Of a stretch of 42,643 nucleotides of DNA, positions 5,819 to 13,974 are shown in pieces. Each line of letters starts with the position of its first letter. Position 1 is the stretch's first letter. Source of the stretch: Sporolactobacillus nakayamae (GTDB lineage Bacteria; Bacillota; Bacilli; Bacillales; Sporolactobacillaceae); the NCBI RefSeq assembly GCF_900113325.1, contig NZ_FOOY01000029.1:1-42643 (forward strand), read 5' to 3'. A program made the position numbers and the translations under genes. The notes beneath the pieces were generated by a model. That model did no database searches and was not told where the DNA came from. It saw only the letters and a program-made list of their open reading frames with translations.

Positions 5819-8629
5819 ATGAAAATTAACACGCTTGCGATACATCGATTTGGCCGTTTTGAAGATAAGAAAATTGACTTTCCACAGACTCCGATTGTCA
5901 TGATCTATGGAGAGAATGAAACTGGGAAATCGACGATTATGGCTTTTATTCTCGGCCAGCTTTTTGGTTTTCCTTCAAAAAAAGCGCTTGAAAAATGGAA
6001 AGGTAAAAATCGTTCTGACGCACTTGGAGGCGCCCTCACGTTTACGGCTGATGATGGAAAAAGCTACCGTGTGGAACGGAACCTTTTTGATCAAGAAGAA
6101 ATGCGCTTCGTTTCGGCGACAGGTGGAGCAGCTGATTTACACGCGCTGCTTCGCGGCATCAACAGAGTTCTTTACCAAAATGTCTTCTGTTTTGATTTAG
6201 ACGGGCTCCGGGACATCGACAAAAAGAATCCATCGGACATGAACGATCTTTTGCTTGGGGCAGGAATGATTGGCAGCGGGGAGCTGGGCAGCCTCGAACA
6301 GAAGTTGGAGAAAAATTGTGCGGAACTGTTCAAGAAAAGCGGAAAAAAGCCGCAAATCAACCGACTTTTCACAGAACTTAACGCTTGTTCAGCAGATTTA
6401 AAGGAATGGGAAAAAAAGCTGGATTCCTACCAGGAGCTCCAACAAAAGATCCGGGACAACCAAAAACAGTTAGAAGAACTTGAGGCTCAAAAAAAGAGTA
6501 TACAGCATGAATTTCAATGGTGGACGGCGTTTTCAGCCGCTCGTCCTTTGATCCTCACCTATCAGGCTTTGAACCATGAACACCAACATTTGGAGCAAGA
6601 TTTGCCGTTCCCGCAAAACGGACAAGAGCGCTATGAAGATACGCGCAAACGACTGATTACACTGAACAATGACTTGGCTGAGTCAGACGAACAGATTGGT
6701 CAACTCGATGAATCGCGTCGATTGATCCATGCCAATGAACAGTGGCGTGAGCTGGAGGGATCCCTTCAGCGGCTTTTTCACGATGCGGTTACGGATGTGC
6801 AGAACCAAAAAGAGCGGCAAAGGATTGATGAGGAATGCCGCAAGCAGCAAGCGGACTTAAAAAGGCTCTGTGATTTACTTGGATCAATCTGGTCCCCTGA
6901 AAGAATTAGACAGGCATCATCGGAATTAACCTTGCGTCATCAACTCAAGGAAAAGATTAATTGCTGGAAGAAGAATTTGGATGAACAGCGTGATGGTGTA
7001 CGCGATCTGGAGTCTATTTCGGAACGAGCAAAAAATTTGGAGTCGCGTTTGAAGGATTGTGCGTTCAAACGTATGGCGACGGGAGGTAAGAGGCATCATG
7101 ATGCCCCATCTGCACGTCCCGTTCGCTTCCAGGCGCTGACCATCCTAACGGGCTGCGTGACACTTTTACTCACTGTTCTGTCAGCCGTTGTCATAACACC
7201 GCTTGCGGGCGTTCCTGTGTTCTTATTTGGCGTGGGGATGTGTGCAAGCCTCTACTTCTTCGCAACAGCGCACACAGACGGAAATTCGAAGGGAGAAGTG
7301 CATGCGCGCTCTGAAGATGATCGGATTGCGGCTGAACAAACCTTGCTTGAGGACCAATTAAGAGCGGTTCGTGCAGATGAACGACGCCTGAATGAACGTC
7401 ACGAAGCATATACGCGCGCTGGCAGAAATCTGGAAGAAGAGATTAGGGTATGGCTGAGAGAACAAGGCTATCCCATTGATGATCTGAATGGCGCGGAAGA
7501 AAAGGTTCGTCTTGTGAACGATGCTCAGGAGATATGCCGTAAGTTGGATACATTCTCTGATCGGCAGCAGGCGTTAGGAAAGGCGCATGAAAAGTTCAAA
7601 CATGAAACTCGAAAATTGGCAGCGAAATTGGGAATTCAGGATGGAGACGCTGACTATTTGGAGCAGCGCTATCGGCAGGAGGTCGAGGAGATCCGTCGGC
7701 GCGAAGATTTGGATAAGCAGCGACTAATCTATCAGAAGCAAAGAGAACGGATTGTGAATCGGATTGAGTTGATCAAGCATGAACAAACGTCCTTACTTGA
7801 AGAGGCGAATGTTGCCAATGAAGCACAGTTCTTTATTGCGGCAGACCGAGACGAACGCCGACGAGTGCTTAAAAAGCAGATGGAAACATGCCGCATGCAA
7901 CTGCTGGAGCTGACCGGATCAGAAAAACAAGTGCAGGAATATGTCGCTTATTTAGACAGTCACCAGTGGGAAAATTTATCTGAACAAGAATTCAAAGAGC
8001 GAATTTCGGTCGTTGAACTCAAGCTGACAGAGCTTCGTGATCAATTAGCAAGCGATCGCGCAACGAGTGCATCGTTGGAGAAAAATGACTCGTACCGCGA
8101 CACGCTTGATCGTTACCATGCCCTATTAAATGATACGGGTATCAAAGCAAAGGATTGGGCGGCTTTTCAAACCGCGCTCTGGGCAATCCGCGAGGCAAAA
8201 GAACAATATCGAGAGCAGCGTTTGCCGCGTGTATTAAATGATGCGGCAACCTATTTCGAAATGATGACAGACGGTCGTTATGAAAGCATTCAACTTGATG
8301 ATGACGGATTCAGTGCAATAGATTCAGCCGGCCAAAGGATTCATGCGATTGGGCTAAGCCGCGGGACAGCGGAGCAGCTGTATCTTTCGTTACGTTTAGC
8401 TCTGATGAAGGTGTTCAGCGGCTATGAAACATTACCGATGATTATCGATGACGGATTTGTGAATTTTGATCACTCGCGATCAAAAAAAGTGTATGAATTG
8501 CTCGAAAAGGTGGCGGAAAATCGACAAGTTATTATACTGACCTGTCACGATAACGATTTTCAGCGCGCCCATCCCGAGGCGGTGTTGCGTCTTCACGCGG
8601 ATGATCGCACGTCTGCTTCGCATAGTTAG
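5819..8629 (+). CDS. yhaN: YhaN, SbcC-like ABC/SMC-type ATPase
   Basis: The 936-residue protein has Walker A GENETGKST at 31-39, two long coiled-coil arms, a signature LSRGTAEQLYLSL and Walker B MIIDDGFVNFD near the C-terminus. Two hydrophobic helices (about residues 440-485, ALTILTGCVTLLLTVLSAVV and the next stretch) replace the zinc hook of SbcC, which suggests membrane attachment at the hinge; this is usual for YhaN. It should form the motor for YhaO. The start ATG 5819 has no good ribosome site. GAGGAGG lies at 5776-5782, and a 9-codon ORF (ATG 5800 to TAA 5829) overlaps the start, so translation may depend on coupling. Confidence 0.9.
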   Translation: MKINTLAIHRFGRFEDKKIDFPQTPIVMIYGENETGKSTIMAFILGQLFGFPSKKALEKWKGKNRSDALGGALTFTADDGKSYRVERNLFDQEEMRFVSATGGAADLHALLRGINRVLYQNVFCFDLDGLRDIDKKNPSDMNDLLLGAGMIGSGELGSLEQKLEKNCAELFKKSGKKPQINRLFTELNACSADLKEWEKKLDSYQELQQKIRDNQKQLEELEAQKKSIQHEFQWWTAFSAARPLILTYQALNHEHQHLEQDLPFPQNGQERYEDTRKRLITLNNDLAESDEQIGQLDESRRLIHANEQWRELEGSLQRLFHDAVTDVQNQKERQRIDEECRKQQADLKRLCDLLGSIWSPERIRQASSELTLRHQLKEKINCWKKNLDEQRDGVRDLESISERAKNLESRLKDCAFKRMATGGKRHHDAPSARPVRFQALTILTGCVTLLLTVLSAVVITPLAGVPVFLFGVGMCASLYFFATAHTDGNSKGEVHARSEDDRIAAEQTLLEDQLRAVRADERRLNERHEAYTRAGRNLEEEIRVWLREQGYPIDDLNGAEEKVRLVNDAQEICRKLDTFSDRQQALGKAHEKFKHETRKLAAKLGIQDGDADYLEQRYRQEVEEIRRREDLDKQRLIYQKQRERIVNRIELIKHEQTSLLEEANVANEAQFFIAADRDERRRVLKKQMETCRMQLLELTGSEKQVQEYVAYLDSHQWENLSEQEFKERISVVELKLTELRDQLASDRATSASLEKNDSYRDTLDRYHALLNDTGIKAKDWAAFQTALWAIREAKEQYREQRLPRVLNDAATYFEMMTDGRYESIQLDDDGFSAIDSAGQRIHAIGLSRGTAEQLYLSLRLALMKVFSGYETLPMIIDDGFVNFDHSRSKKVYELLEKVAENRQVIILTCHDNDFQRAHPEAVLRLHADDRTSASHS

Positions 8630-8674
8630 TTTTTTTGTGGAATTTGTTTCATTATCTTAATAAGATGACGCACA

Positions 8675-8683
8675 TGCTATAAT
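8675..8683 (+). promoter_or_regulatory. Extended -10 promoter for cssRS
   Basis: TGCTATAAT (8675-8683) is an extended -10 element about 40 nt before the cssR start. The -35 region is poor. It would separate cssRS from yhaON transcription; no terminator is visible in the 94-nt gap. Confidence 0.5.
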
Positions 8684-8723
8684 TTAGGAGTCAACAATAG
8701 AATCGTATAAGGATGATTTCATA

Positions 8724-9401
8724 ATGAATGAAACACTTTTTAAAATTAATCTTGTTGAAGATGAAGAAAGCTTAGCCTCCATTCTTAAAGCCTATATGGA
8801 GAATGAAGGATGGACTGTTTCGGTTTTTCATACTGCTGAAGATGCATTAGATTATATGCACAACGGTGTGCATTTGTGGATCTTGGACATTATGCTGCCG
8901 GGCATGTCCGGTTATGATCTGATCAAAAGAATTAAAGAGAATCATTCGGAGCAACCGGTTATTTTCATTTCAGCAAGAGACCAGGATCTTGACAAAATTC
9001 TTGGCCTCGAGTTAGGAAGCGATGATTACCTTGCTAAGCCTTTTCTACCGAAAGAACTCGTTATCCGTGTCAAAAAATTGCTTCATCGCGTATACGGAGC
9101 CGGCATCCACGAGAATCGAATGGTTATCTCCAAATATCAGCTCGACGTCGTTCGACGCAAGGTGTTTGATGAAGAAAGCCAGTTGATCGAACTCACCACA
9201 AAAGAATTTGATGTATTGCTCTATTTAGTGGAAAATGTCAATGTAGCCAAATCACGTCAGGATATTTTGACGGAAGTGTGGGGACAGGATTATGTCGGCT
9301 CCGACCGCGCGGTAGATGATGTTGTTCGACGTATCCGCCGGAAAATGGGACGCCTGTCGCTTGAAACTGTCTATGGTTCTGGTTATAGGATTGTCTCATG
9401 A
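8724..9401 (+). CDS. cssR: Response regulator CssR (OmpR family)
   Basis: The 225-residue regulator has a receiver domain with acidic pocket E12/D13 and phospho-acceptor D55 (WILDIMLPG), K at PFLPKEL, and a winged-helix DNA-binding domain (TKEFDVLLYLV, DDVVRRIRRKM). It follows B. subtilis CssR closely: the segment HLWILDIMLP and VIFISARD-D are shared, as far as I remember. CssRS detects accumulation of misfolded secreted protein and activates the HtrA-type proteases. No htrA or htrB gene lies in this window. The gene overlaps cssS by 4 nt (ATGA). Its place beside yhaM-yhaL-prsA is unlike B. subtilis, where cssRS neighbours htrB. Confidence 0.85.
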   Translation: MNETLFKINLVEDEESLASILKAYMENEGWTVSVFHTAEDALDYMHNGVHLWILDIMLPGMSGYDLIKRIKENHSEQPVIFISARDQDLDKILGLELGSDDYLAKPFLPKELVIRVKKLLHRVYGAGIHENRMVISKYQLDVVRRKVFDEESQLIELTTKEFDVLLYLVENVNVAKSRQDILTEVWGQDYVGSDRAVDDVVRRIRRKMGRLSLETVYGSGYRIVS

Positions 9402-10804
9402 AATTGCCGCTCAAAATGACGTTGACGAAACGAATATGGCTCTCTTTCGCTTTTCTTGAGTGCGTGATCGGTTTTATCATTATTAGTGTCTATCCGTATT
9501 CCATACAAAGCACGCTTAAAGAAAACACGTTCCGGACGATTGAAGTCCAGCAGTTGTTTCGCTTTGAATCACAATCCGGGGAATTCACGGTCGATAATCC
9601 GGGAAGCGGTAAAGAACATGATAAAAGTGGAACAAGTTCAATATGGACAGTATTGGTCAATCGTCAGTTCCAAATGATAAGCGGACATATGCCGGCAGAC
9701 CGTAGTGTGATGAAACAGATGCAGGCTCAGATTAAAAATCAGAAAAGCGATCTCGCCCGCTACGAGTTAAAGCATAATGGTTCGACACTTTATTTTGTTG
9801 CCAGACGTTGCCGAATTAATTCAATTGACGGCTATTTGATTTCCTATATGTGGGATACTTATAATAATGAATTGAGAAACAACCTGTGGAATCGTCTCAT
9901 CTTTACGTTCGTGATGGCGAGCATCCTCAGTCTGTTTTTCGCATTCTGGCTGGCGCGCTATCTGAAACGGCCGCTTGATGTATTGGGCAAACGCTTCAAA
10001 GAGATTTCGCGCTTGAATTGGGAAAAGCCGTTTGAATGGAAGGGCGATGTGGAATTTGAACGGCTTTCCGCCCAATTTGAAGAGATGCGGCTCAATTTGA
10101 TCAAATATGATCAATCGCAGAAAGTATTTCTTCAACAAGCGTCCCATGAATTGAAAACGCCGATCATGGTTATTCAGAGTTACGCGCAATCCGTTAAGGA
10201 TGGCATTTATCCAGTGGGCGGGCTTAACGATTCCATGGATATTATTATTAAAGAATCGATACAAATGGAGAAAAGAACACGCAAGCTGCTCTATTTTACT
10301 CGTTTTGATTCCCTTGGGGATAAACAGATGCGTTACACCCGTGTTCGGTTTGGAGACCTTGCAGGACTTGTGCGCGAACGATTCATTACGCAACGTTCGG
10401 ATATTGACATTCATATTAGCGGAGAAGATACGGTGATTTACACCGATCAGGAACAAATGCAGACAGTATTGGAAAATCTGCTTGAAAATGCGCTGCGTTA
10501 TGCGAAGGGCAACATATGGATGGATGCTGATGGTCGGAGCAAGTATCGATCGTTGATTAGCGTAAAGAACGACGGACCGGGGATTCCAGAAAACGAACGA
10601 CAAGCCATGTTTGAACCTTTCCAAAAAGGTGAGAAAGGTCAATTCGGATTAGGACTGGCAATTGTGAAGCGAATCATTCATAATCATCATGGAGTCATTT
10701 ATGTTGAGAATCTAAAGGATGGGGTTGCTTTTCAAATGACATTGCCGGCCCCGCCTAAGAAGAAGAACAGAAAAACTGATAGAATTAAAGGAAAGAAGGA
10801 CTAA
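9398..10804 (+). CDS. cssS: Sensor histidine kinase CssS
   Basis: The 468-residue membrane kinase has two transmembrane helices (about 13-35 and 167-187) flanking an extracytoplasmic sensor of about 130 residues, a HAMP segment, an H-box with H250 (QQASHELKTP), and an ATPase domain with N-box NLLENALRYA, G1 NDGPGIP and G2 GQFGLGLAI. The block MVIQSYAQSVKDGIYP matches B. subtilis CssS. It senses secretion stress at the outer face of the membrane and phosphorylates CssR. The very basic tail (KKKNRKTDRIKGKKD) is longer than I expect. The ATG overlaps the cssR stop, so translation is coupled. Confidence 0.85.
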   Translation: MKLPLKMTLTKRIWLSFAFLECVIGFIIISVYPYSIQSTLKENTFRTIEVQQLFRFESQSGEFTVDNPGSGKEHDKSGTSSIWTVLVNRQFQMISGHMPADRSVMKQMQAQIKNQKSDLARYELKHNGSTLYFVARRCRINSIDGYLISYMWDTYNNELRNNLWNRLIFTFVMASILSLFFAFWLARYLKRPLDVLGKRFKEISRLNWEKPFEWKGDVEFERLSAQFEEMRLNLIKYDQSQKVFLQQASHELKTPIMVIQSYAQSVKDGIYPVGGLNDSMDIIIKESIQMEKRTRKLLYFTRFDSLGDKQMRYTRVRFGDLAGLVRERFITQRSDIDIHISGEDTVIYTDQEQMQTVLENLLENALRYAKGNIWMDADGRSKYRSLISVKNDGPGIPENERQAMFEPFQKGEKGQFGLGLAIVKRIIHNHHGVIYVENLKDGVAFQMTLPAPPKKKNRKTDRIKGKKD

Positions 10805-10887
10805 TTGTCTCGCGCAGTCCGACAGTCAGTCTAGTCATCGGTAGTCAGACAGCCGTTTAAAACGGCGCTATTTGAAGGGAAGGGTTC

Positions 10888-11856
10888 ATGGTGAAGGGAA
10901 TCGCGTTTTATAAAGAAGGCGAGCATGTTCATGAATACCTGTTGATAAAGAGCGTGACCAAAGGATTAGCTAGTAATGGCAAACCTTTTCTTACGATATT
11001 TTTACAGGATAAGACGGGAGATATTGAATCCAAACTATGGGGCAGCACAGCAGATGATGAGGCGAATTACGTGCCAGGTGCCGTTGTGCGAGCAGAGGGT
11101 GATATTACCACGTTCAGAGGGAGAAACCAGTTTAAAATCCGAACGATTCGCCCCGCCACGGAACATGACGCTGTCAATAAGGCAGATCTGGTCATGTCTG
11201 CTCCGTTATCGATTGACGAATTGAATGAAAAGATCACCCACTATTTATTTGAAATTAAAAATCCGGTGATTCAGCGCTTGACTCGTGCGCTTTTGAAAAA
11301 GAATCACCAAGCTTTTTTTGACTATCCGGCAGCGGTGAGTATCCATCATAATTTTCTTTCCGGACTTGCTTACCATGTCTGCTGTATGTTGGATATGGCG
11401 AAGGCGGTTGTTACTTTGTATCCTGAAATAGACAAGGATTTGTTGTATGCCGGTATTATCATTCATGATATGGGGAAGCTTGAAGAATTGTCCGGTGTGA
11501 CAGCGACTAGCTACACTTTGTCTGGAAATCTTCTCGGTCATATCTCGATCATGGTCGATAACATCGGCAAGATCGCCGATGAACTTGGCATTGCCGACAA
11601 AGAGGAAGTTTTGCTGCTTAAGCATATGGTGCTCAGTCACCATGAAAATCCGGAATGGGGCAGCCCGAAGCCGCCGATGTTCAAGGAAGCAGAAATTCTT
11701 CATATCCTTGACGATATGGACGCGAAAATCAATGTCATGACACGTGCAGTGCGGAAGACGCGTCCGGGCGAGTTCTCGGAGCGTATTTTTGCCATGAATA
11801 ACCGGTCACTCTATCGTCCATCATTTGACGCGGTCGATTCAGATGATGAATCGTGA
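10888..11856 (+). CDS. yhaM: 3'-5' exoribonuclease YhaM
   Basis: The 322-residue cytoplasmic nuclease has an N-terminal OB-fold (about 15-90, with GDIESKLWG) and a C-terminal HD domain with metal ligands at H153/H154, H193-D194 (IIHDMGK) and H246/H251/H252 (LLKHMVLSHH). YhaM trims RNA, and in vitro DNA, from the 3' end and takes part in mRNA turnover. Length and motif order match the B. subtilis enzyme. The start ATG follows GAAGGGAAGGG. The 83-nt gap after cssS contains a small stem (AGCCGTTT/AAACGGC) without a long T run, so yhaM may be partly cotranscribed with cssRS. The ending SFDAVDSDDES is acidic. Confidence 0.95.
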   Translation: MVKGIAFYKEGEHVHEYLLIKSVTKGLASNGKPFLTIFLQDKTGDIESKLWGSTADDEANYVPGAVVRAEGDITTFRGRNQFKIRTIRPATEHDAVNKADLVMSAPLSIDELNEKITHYLFEIKNPVIQRLTRALLKKNHQAFFDYPAAVSIHHNFLSGLAYHVCCMLDMAKAVVTLYPEIDKDLLYAGIIIHDMGKLEELSGVTATSYTLSGNLLGHISIMVDNIGKIADELGIADKEEVLLLKHMVLSHHENPEWGSPKPPMFKEAEILHILDDMDAKINVMTRAVRKTRPGEFSERIFAMNNRSLYRPSFDAVDSDDES

Positions 11857-11966
11857 CACTCAGTAAAAGACAATGATTAATGAAGGTCTATTTGTCCGTC
11901 CCCTTGCATAAGTTACAATGCGAACCAAAAATAGGGACAAACGCTCCATAGTAGGAGGCGGAAAAG

Positions 11967-12260
11967 ATGAAGCAGGCCAAACGTTCGATAATTGTTGTCA
12001 CCACACTCTTTATTCTCTTCATGTTGCAGCAATTCGGCTTGATCGATCCAATAATCAACAAGCTGGAAACCGTTGCTTGGTGGGTATATCTAGTGGTCGC
12101 AGGAATCATTTTTAGCGGCTACCAAGCCTTTAACCTCTCTAAGCAAGAAAAAGAAGTCGATGAAGAATGGGTGCAGAAACAAGGAAATGTGTATATGAAA
12201 CGAATCAGCGCTGAGAAAAAGCGGCGCCAAAGTCAAAAAAATCCGAGAGCCATGTCCTGA
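11967..12260 (+). CDS. yhaL: YhaL, sporulation-associated membrane protein
   Basis: The 97-residue protein has two hydrophobic helices (about 7-25 and 37-55) and a charged tail (KQEKEVDEEWVQKQGNVYM). The core WWVYLVVAGIIFSGYQAF plus the charged block fits the YhaL family. B. subtilis YhaL is shorter (about 70 residues) and has only the second helix. Position between yhaM and prsA is the same as in B. subtilis. The start ATG follows GTAGGAGGCGG. The function is unknown; the family is linked to sporulation by expression. The terminator overlaps the last codons. Confidence 0.75.
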   Translation: MKQAKRSIIVVTTLFILFMLQQFGLIDPIINKLETVAWWVYLVVAGIIFSGYQAFNLSKQEKEVDEEWVQKQGNVYMKRISAEKKRRQSQKNPRAMS

Positions 12261-12281
12261 GTGGCTTTCGGATTTTTTTTG
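12240..12281 (+). terminator. Intrinsic terminator overlapping the yhaL stop
   Basis: AATCCGA-AGCCA pairs with TGGCT-TCGGATT around a nine-base loop and is followed by a run of eight T. Confidence 0.9.
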
Positions 12282-12389
12282 CGAGGGAGTATAAGATTTT
12301 GCCCTGTATCCAATCAACAAAACAATGTCTTTGTAAGGATCAAAAGCGTCATAAGATTCGGATGGGCAATGGTAAGCGCCAAATCTGAG

Positions 12390-12580
12390 AAATAAGCGGA
12401 AAAATTCCGCTTATTTAGAGAATGAACGAAAAAATAGCTTAAATAGACGGAGAAATTCCGCTTATCGATTCGAAAAACGTGAAAATGGAGGCTTTTTCTG
12501 TACTTAACCGGAAAAATTACCCTTATTTACCTGTAAAACAAGCGTCAGGATGCATATAACCGGAAAATCTCCGCTTATTT
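12390..12580. repeat. Four spaced copies of a GGAAAAATTCCGCTTAT palindrome
   Basis: The first copy (12390-12416) is a perfect palindrome with arms AAATAAGCGGAA and TTCCGCTTATTT around AAA. Degenerate copies start near 12441, 12503 and 12555, so the spacing is 51-62 bp. Several strands end in T runs. No gene is present. Comparable palindromes are common between genes of Bacillales, where their origin is unclear. Confidence 0.8.
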
Positions 12581-12614
12581 TACTCGCTACTGAATTAAGG
12601 ATCAAAATGATTTA

Positions 12615-12844
12615 TTAGAAAACTTGGCTTCGCCAAGCCCCTGGCGAAGGCGAAGACTTAGTTGCGCTTACACTCGTTTCCTTGAATCTTTAATTTTTTT
12701 ATACTTTTTTATCAGTGTTAGAAAACTTGGCTTCGCCAAGCCCCTGGCGAAGGCGAAGACTTAGTTGCGACGGCCATGGACGGCCTAGTGTCCGATGAGC
12801 CGCAGGACGCGGCGTTTTTTCGGACCGCTTACACTCGTTTCCTT
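12615..12844. repeat. Two copies of a mosaic repeat, the second with a 56-bp insert
   Basis: Copy 1 (12615-12683) and copy 2 (12718-12844) share about 54 identical bases from TTAGAAAACTTGGCTTCGCC to TTAGTTGCG, and then CGCTTACACTCGTTTCCTT. In copy 2 these halves are parted by 56 bp (12770-12825) that carry their own inverted repeats (GGCC...GGCC and GTCCG...CGGAC). A CG dinucleotide flanks the insert on both sides. Each copy has strong internal stems (CTTGGCTTCGCCAAG). The base composition is much more GC-rich than the surroundings. Confidence 0.85.
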
Positions 12845-12861
12845 TAAATGTTTTCTTTGGC

Positions 12862-12990
12862 CGAGAATCAAAGCGGAGGTGCGAGACGCCTGCGGGACCA
12901 GCGTGCCAGCGAGACCCCGCAGATTCCTGCCTGTTTGAGGAGGCTCGCGGTGCGCCCGCGGCAAGCGAGTAACCGAAGCGACGATTCAGT
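12862..12990. repeat. GC-rich repeat of a type widespread in Bacillales intergenic DNA
   Basis: The stretch contains AAAGCGGAGGTGCGAGACGC, CCTGCGGGACCAGCG, GCGAGACCCCGCAG, GAGGAGGCTCGCGGTGCGCC and GCAAGCGAGTAACCGAAGCG. I recall this family, with the same order of blocks, as a frequent intergenic repeat in Bacillus-related genomes. It has several complementary segments (CTGCGGG / CCCGCAG). The antisense frame over 12699-13112 is a by-product and not a gene. Confidence 0.6.
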
Positions 12991-13125
12991 ATCATAAAGA
13001 CACGAACCAATAACACATGGCTGGAGAGTAAGGACCGGGCGTTTTTTGCCCCGTTTTTCTTAACCAAAATTAATTGGCGCGTGCAGTCTTTCTGATCCCA
13101 GATGAAGATCAATTAACTAATAAAC

Positions 13126-13159
13126 GACGAGATGAGCTTAACTTCATCTCGTCATTTTT
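13126..13159. terminator. Strong hairpin at the right edge of the repeat cluster
   Basis: GACGAGATGA (13126-13135) pairs perfectly with TCATCTCGTC (13144-13153), and ATTTTTG follows. It reads as an intrinsic terminator on the + strand although no gene is recognised directly upstream. A weaker CGGGC/GCCCCG stem with a T run lies at about 13035-13058. Confidence 0.65.
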
Positions 13160-13207
13160 GTGCGATTAAGAACGTGCCAACTTTATTGAAAAAGAGTTGA
13201 GGTGAAA

Positions 13208-13261
13208 ATGTGTGAATTCCTTCCGTTAACGGTCCATGCCAAAGGTCGTAAAGAAAAATAA
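13208..13261 (+). CDS. Possible 17-residue small ORF
   Basis: ATG 13208 follows TTGAGGTG by 4 nt and opens a 17-codon frame (MCEFLPLTVHAKGRKEK) ending at TAA 13259-13261, 40 nt before the next ORF. The ribosome site is good, but nothing else supports expression. It could be a leader peptide of the 13302 ORF or chance. Confidence 0.3.
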   Translation: MCEFLPLTVHAKGRKEK

Positions 13262-13301
13262 ACTATAAGATAAGCCGTAAATAGAAAAGGAAGTGATACG
13301 T

Positions 13302-13865
13302 GTGAACGATGATTCTAATAGTGGGGGGGCTGAATTCGGATCGGACAAAGATGGTGATAAGAAAAGAAAAAAGCATGTGAACTCTGATCGTATTAATGAT
13401 AAACAAAATCATCATGACGGCACTGTTCCATTCTGTGAAGAACACGTGATCAGTGAACTTAAAATAGGCGGAAAAAGCAGTATGGACAGTGTCTGGCTTG
13501 ATGCGTCGATTGAATGGCGCCCTTTAGGTGTGATTCCGTTAAATAGGATAAGCTTATTTGCCGCCATTTCCAAATACGTACCTGCGCTCATCCAAATTTG
13601 GAGAAGAGACAGTTTGGGAAGCACTCTGGTCGCTGAAAAAAGAGATGTCAGTCCGGCTATTGTTATGCTTAACGGTGGCCATGGTGGATTTGTTTTCTTC
13701 AATCGGATGACCACCACGGTTCGTACCACGGATAAAATTTCGACCAATGGAGAGCGTGAATACGTCGTGACTCTCAAGTCACATCCAGAATTACCTGAAG
13801 GGAGTCTTGGTCAATTAGAAGTGAGCGCCTATCAATTTTTCGCAACAATTATTGAAAACGAGTAA
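13302..13865 (+). CDS. Unrecognised protein with hydrophilic N-terminus and beta-rich body
   Basis: This 187-residue ORF begins at GTG 13302, 11 nt after AAAAGG; a GTG at 13293 is too close to that site. The first 45 residues are polar and low-complexity (DKDGDKKRKKHVNSD, HH). The remainder alternates hydrophobic and polar residues as in a beta-sandwich (DSVWLDASIEWRPLG, AIVMLNGGHGGFVFF, REYVVTLKSHPELPEG). There is no signal peptide, no membrane segment and no catalytic motif that I know. Codon use looks like that of the neighbours. It is isolated between the repeat cluster and a bidirectional terminator. A spore-surface or phage-derived structural role is possible but is speculation. Confidence 0.65.
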   Translation: MNDDSNSGGAEFGSDKDGDKKRKKHVNSDRINDKQNHHDGTVPFCEEHVISELKIGGKSSMDSVWLDASIEWRPLGVIPLNRISLFAAISKYVPALIQIWRRDSLGSTLVAEKRDVSPAIVMLNGGHGGFVFFNRMTTTVRTTDKISTNGEREYVVTLKSHPELPEGSLGQLEVSAYQFFATIIENE

Positions 13866-13918
13866 TTGTTTTTCTTGGCTTCGAGCCTTGCCACATTTGG
13901 CACGGCTCAAAGCATAAT

Positions 13919-13965
13919 AGAAGAACACGGATCGAAAGGTTTCTTCGATCCGTGTTCTTCTTAAG
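13919..13965. terminator. Bidirectional terminator between the 13302 ORF and prsA
   Basis: A perfect 17-bp stem (AGAAGAACACGGATCGA with TCGATCCGTGTTCTTCT) separates the convergent genes. T-rich flanks on the + side are short. A second stem, GAGCC-GCC / GGC-GGCTC, lies at about 13885-13908. Confidence 0.7.
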
Positions 13966-13974
13966 TGCTCGCTA

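Noticed and set aside
9821-10642. 273-residue ORF antisense to cssS
   Set aside because: The plus-strand frame encodes a histidine kinase with all motifs; the antisense product resembles nothing.
12699-13112. 137-residue ORF on the minus strand
   Set aside because: It covers the GC-rich repeat cluster, has low-complexity basic composition and no ribosome site; the repeat explains the open frame.
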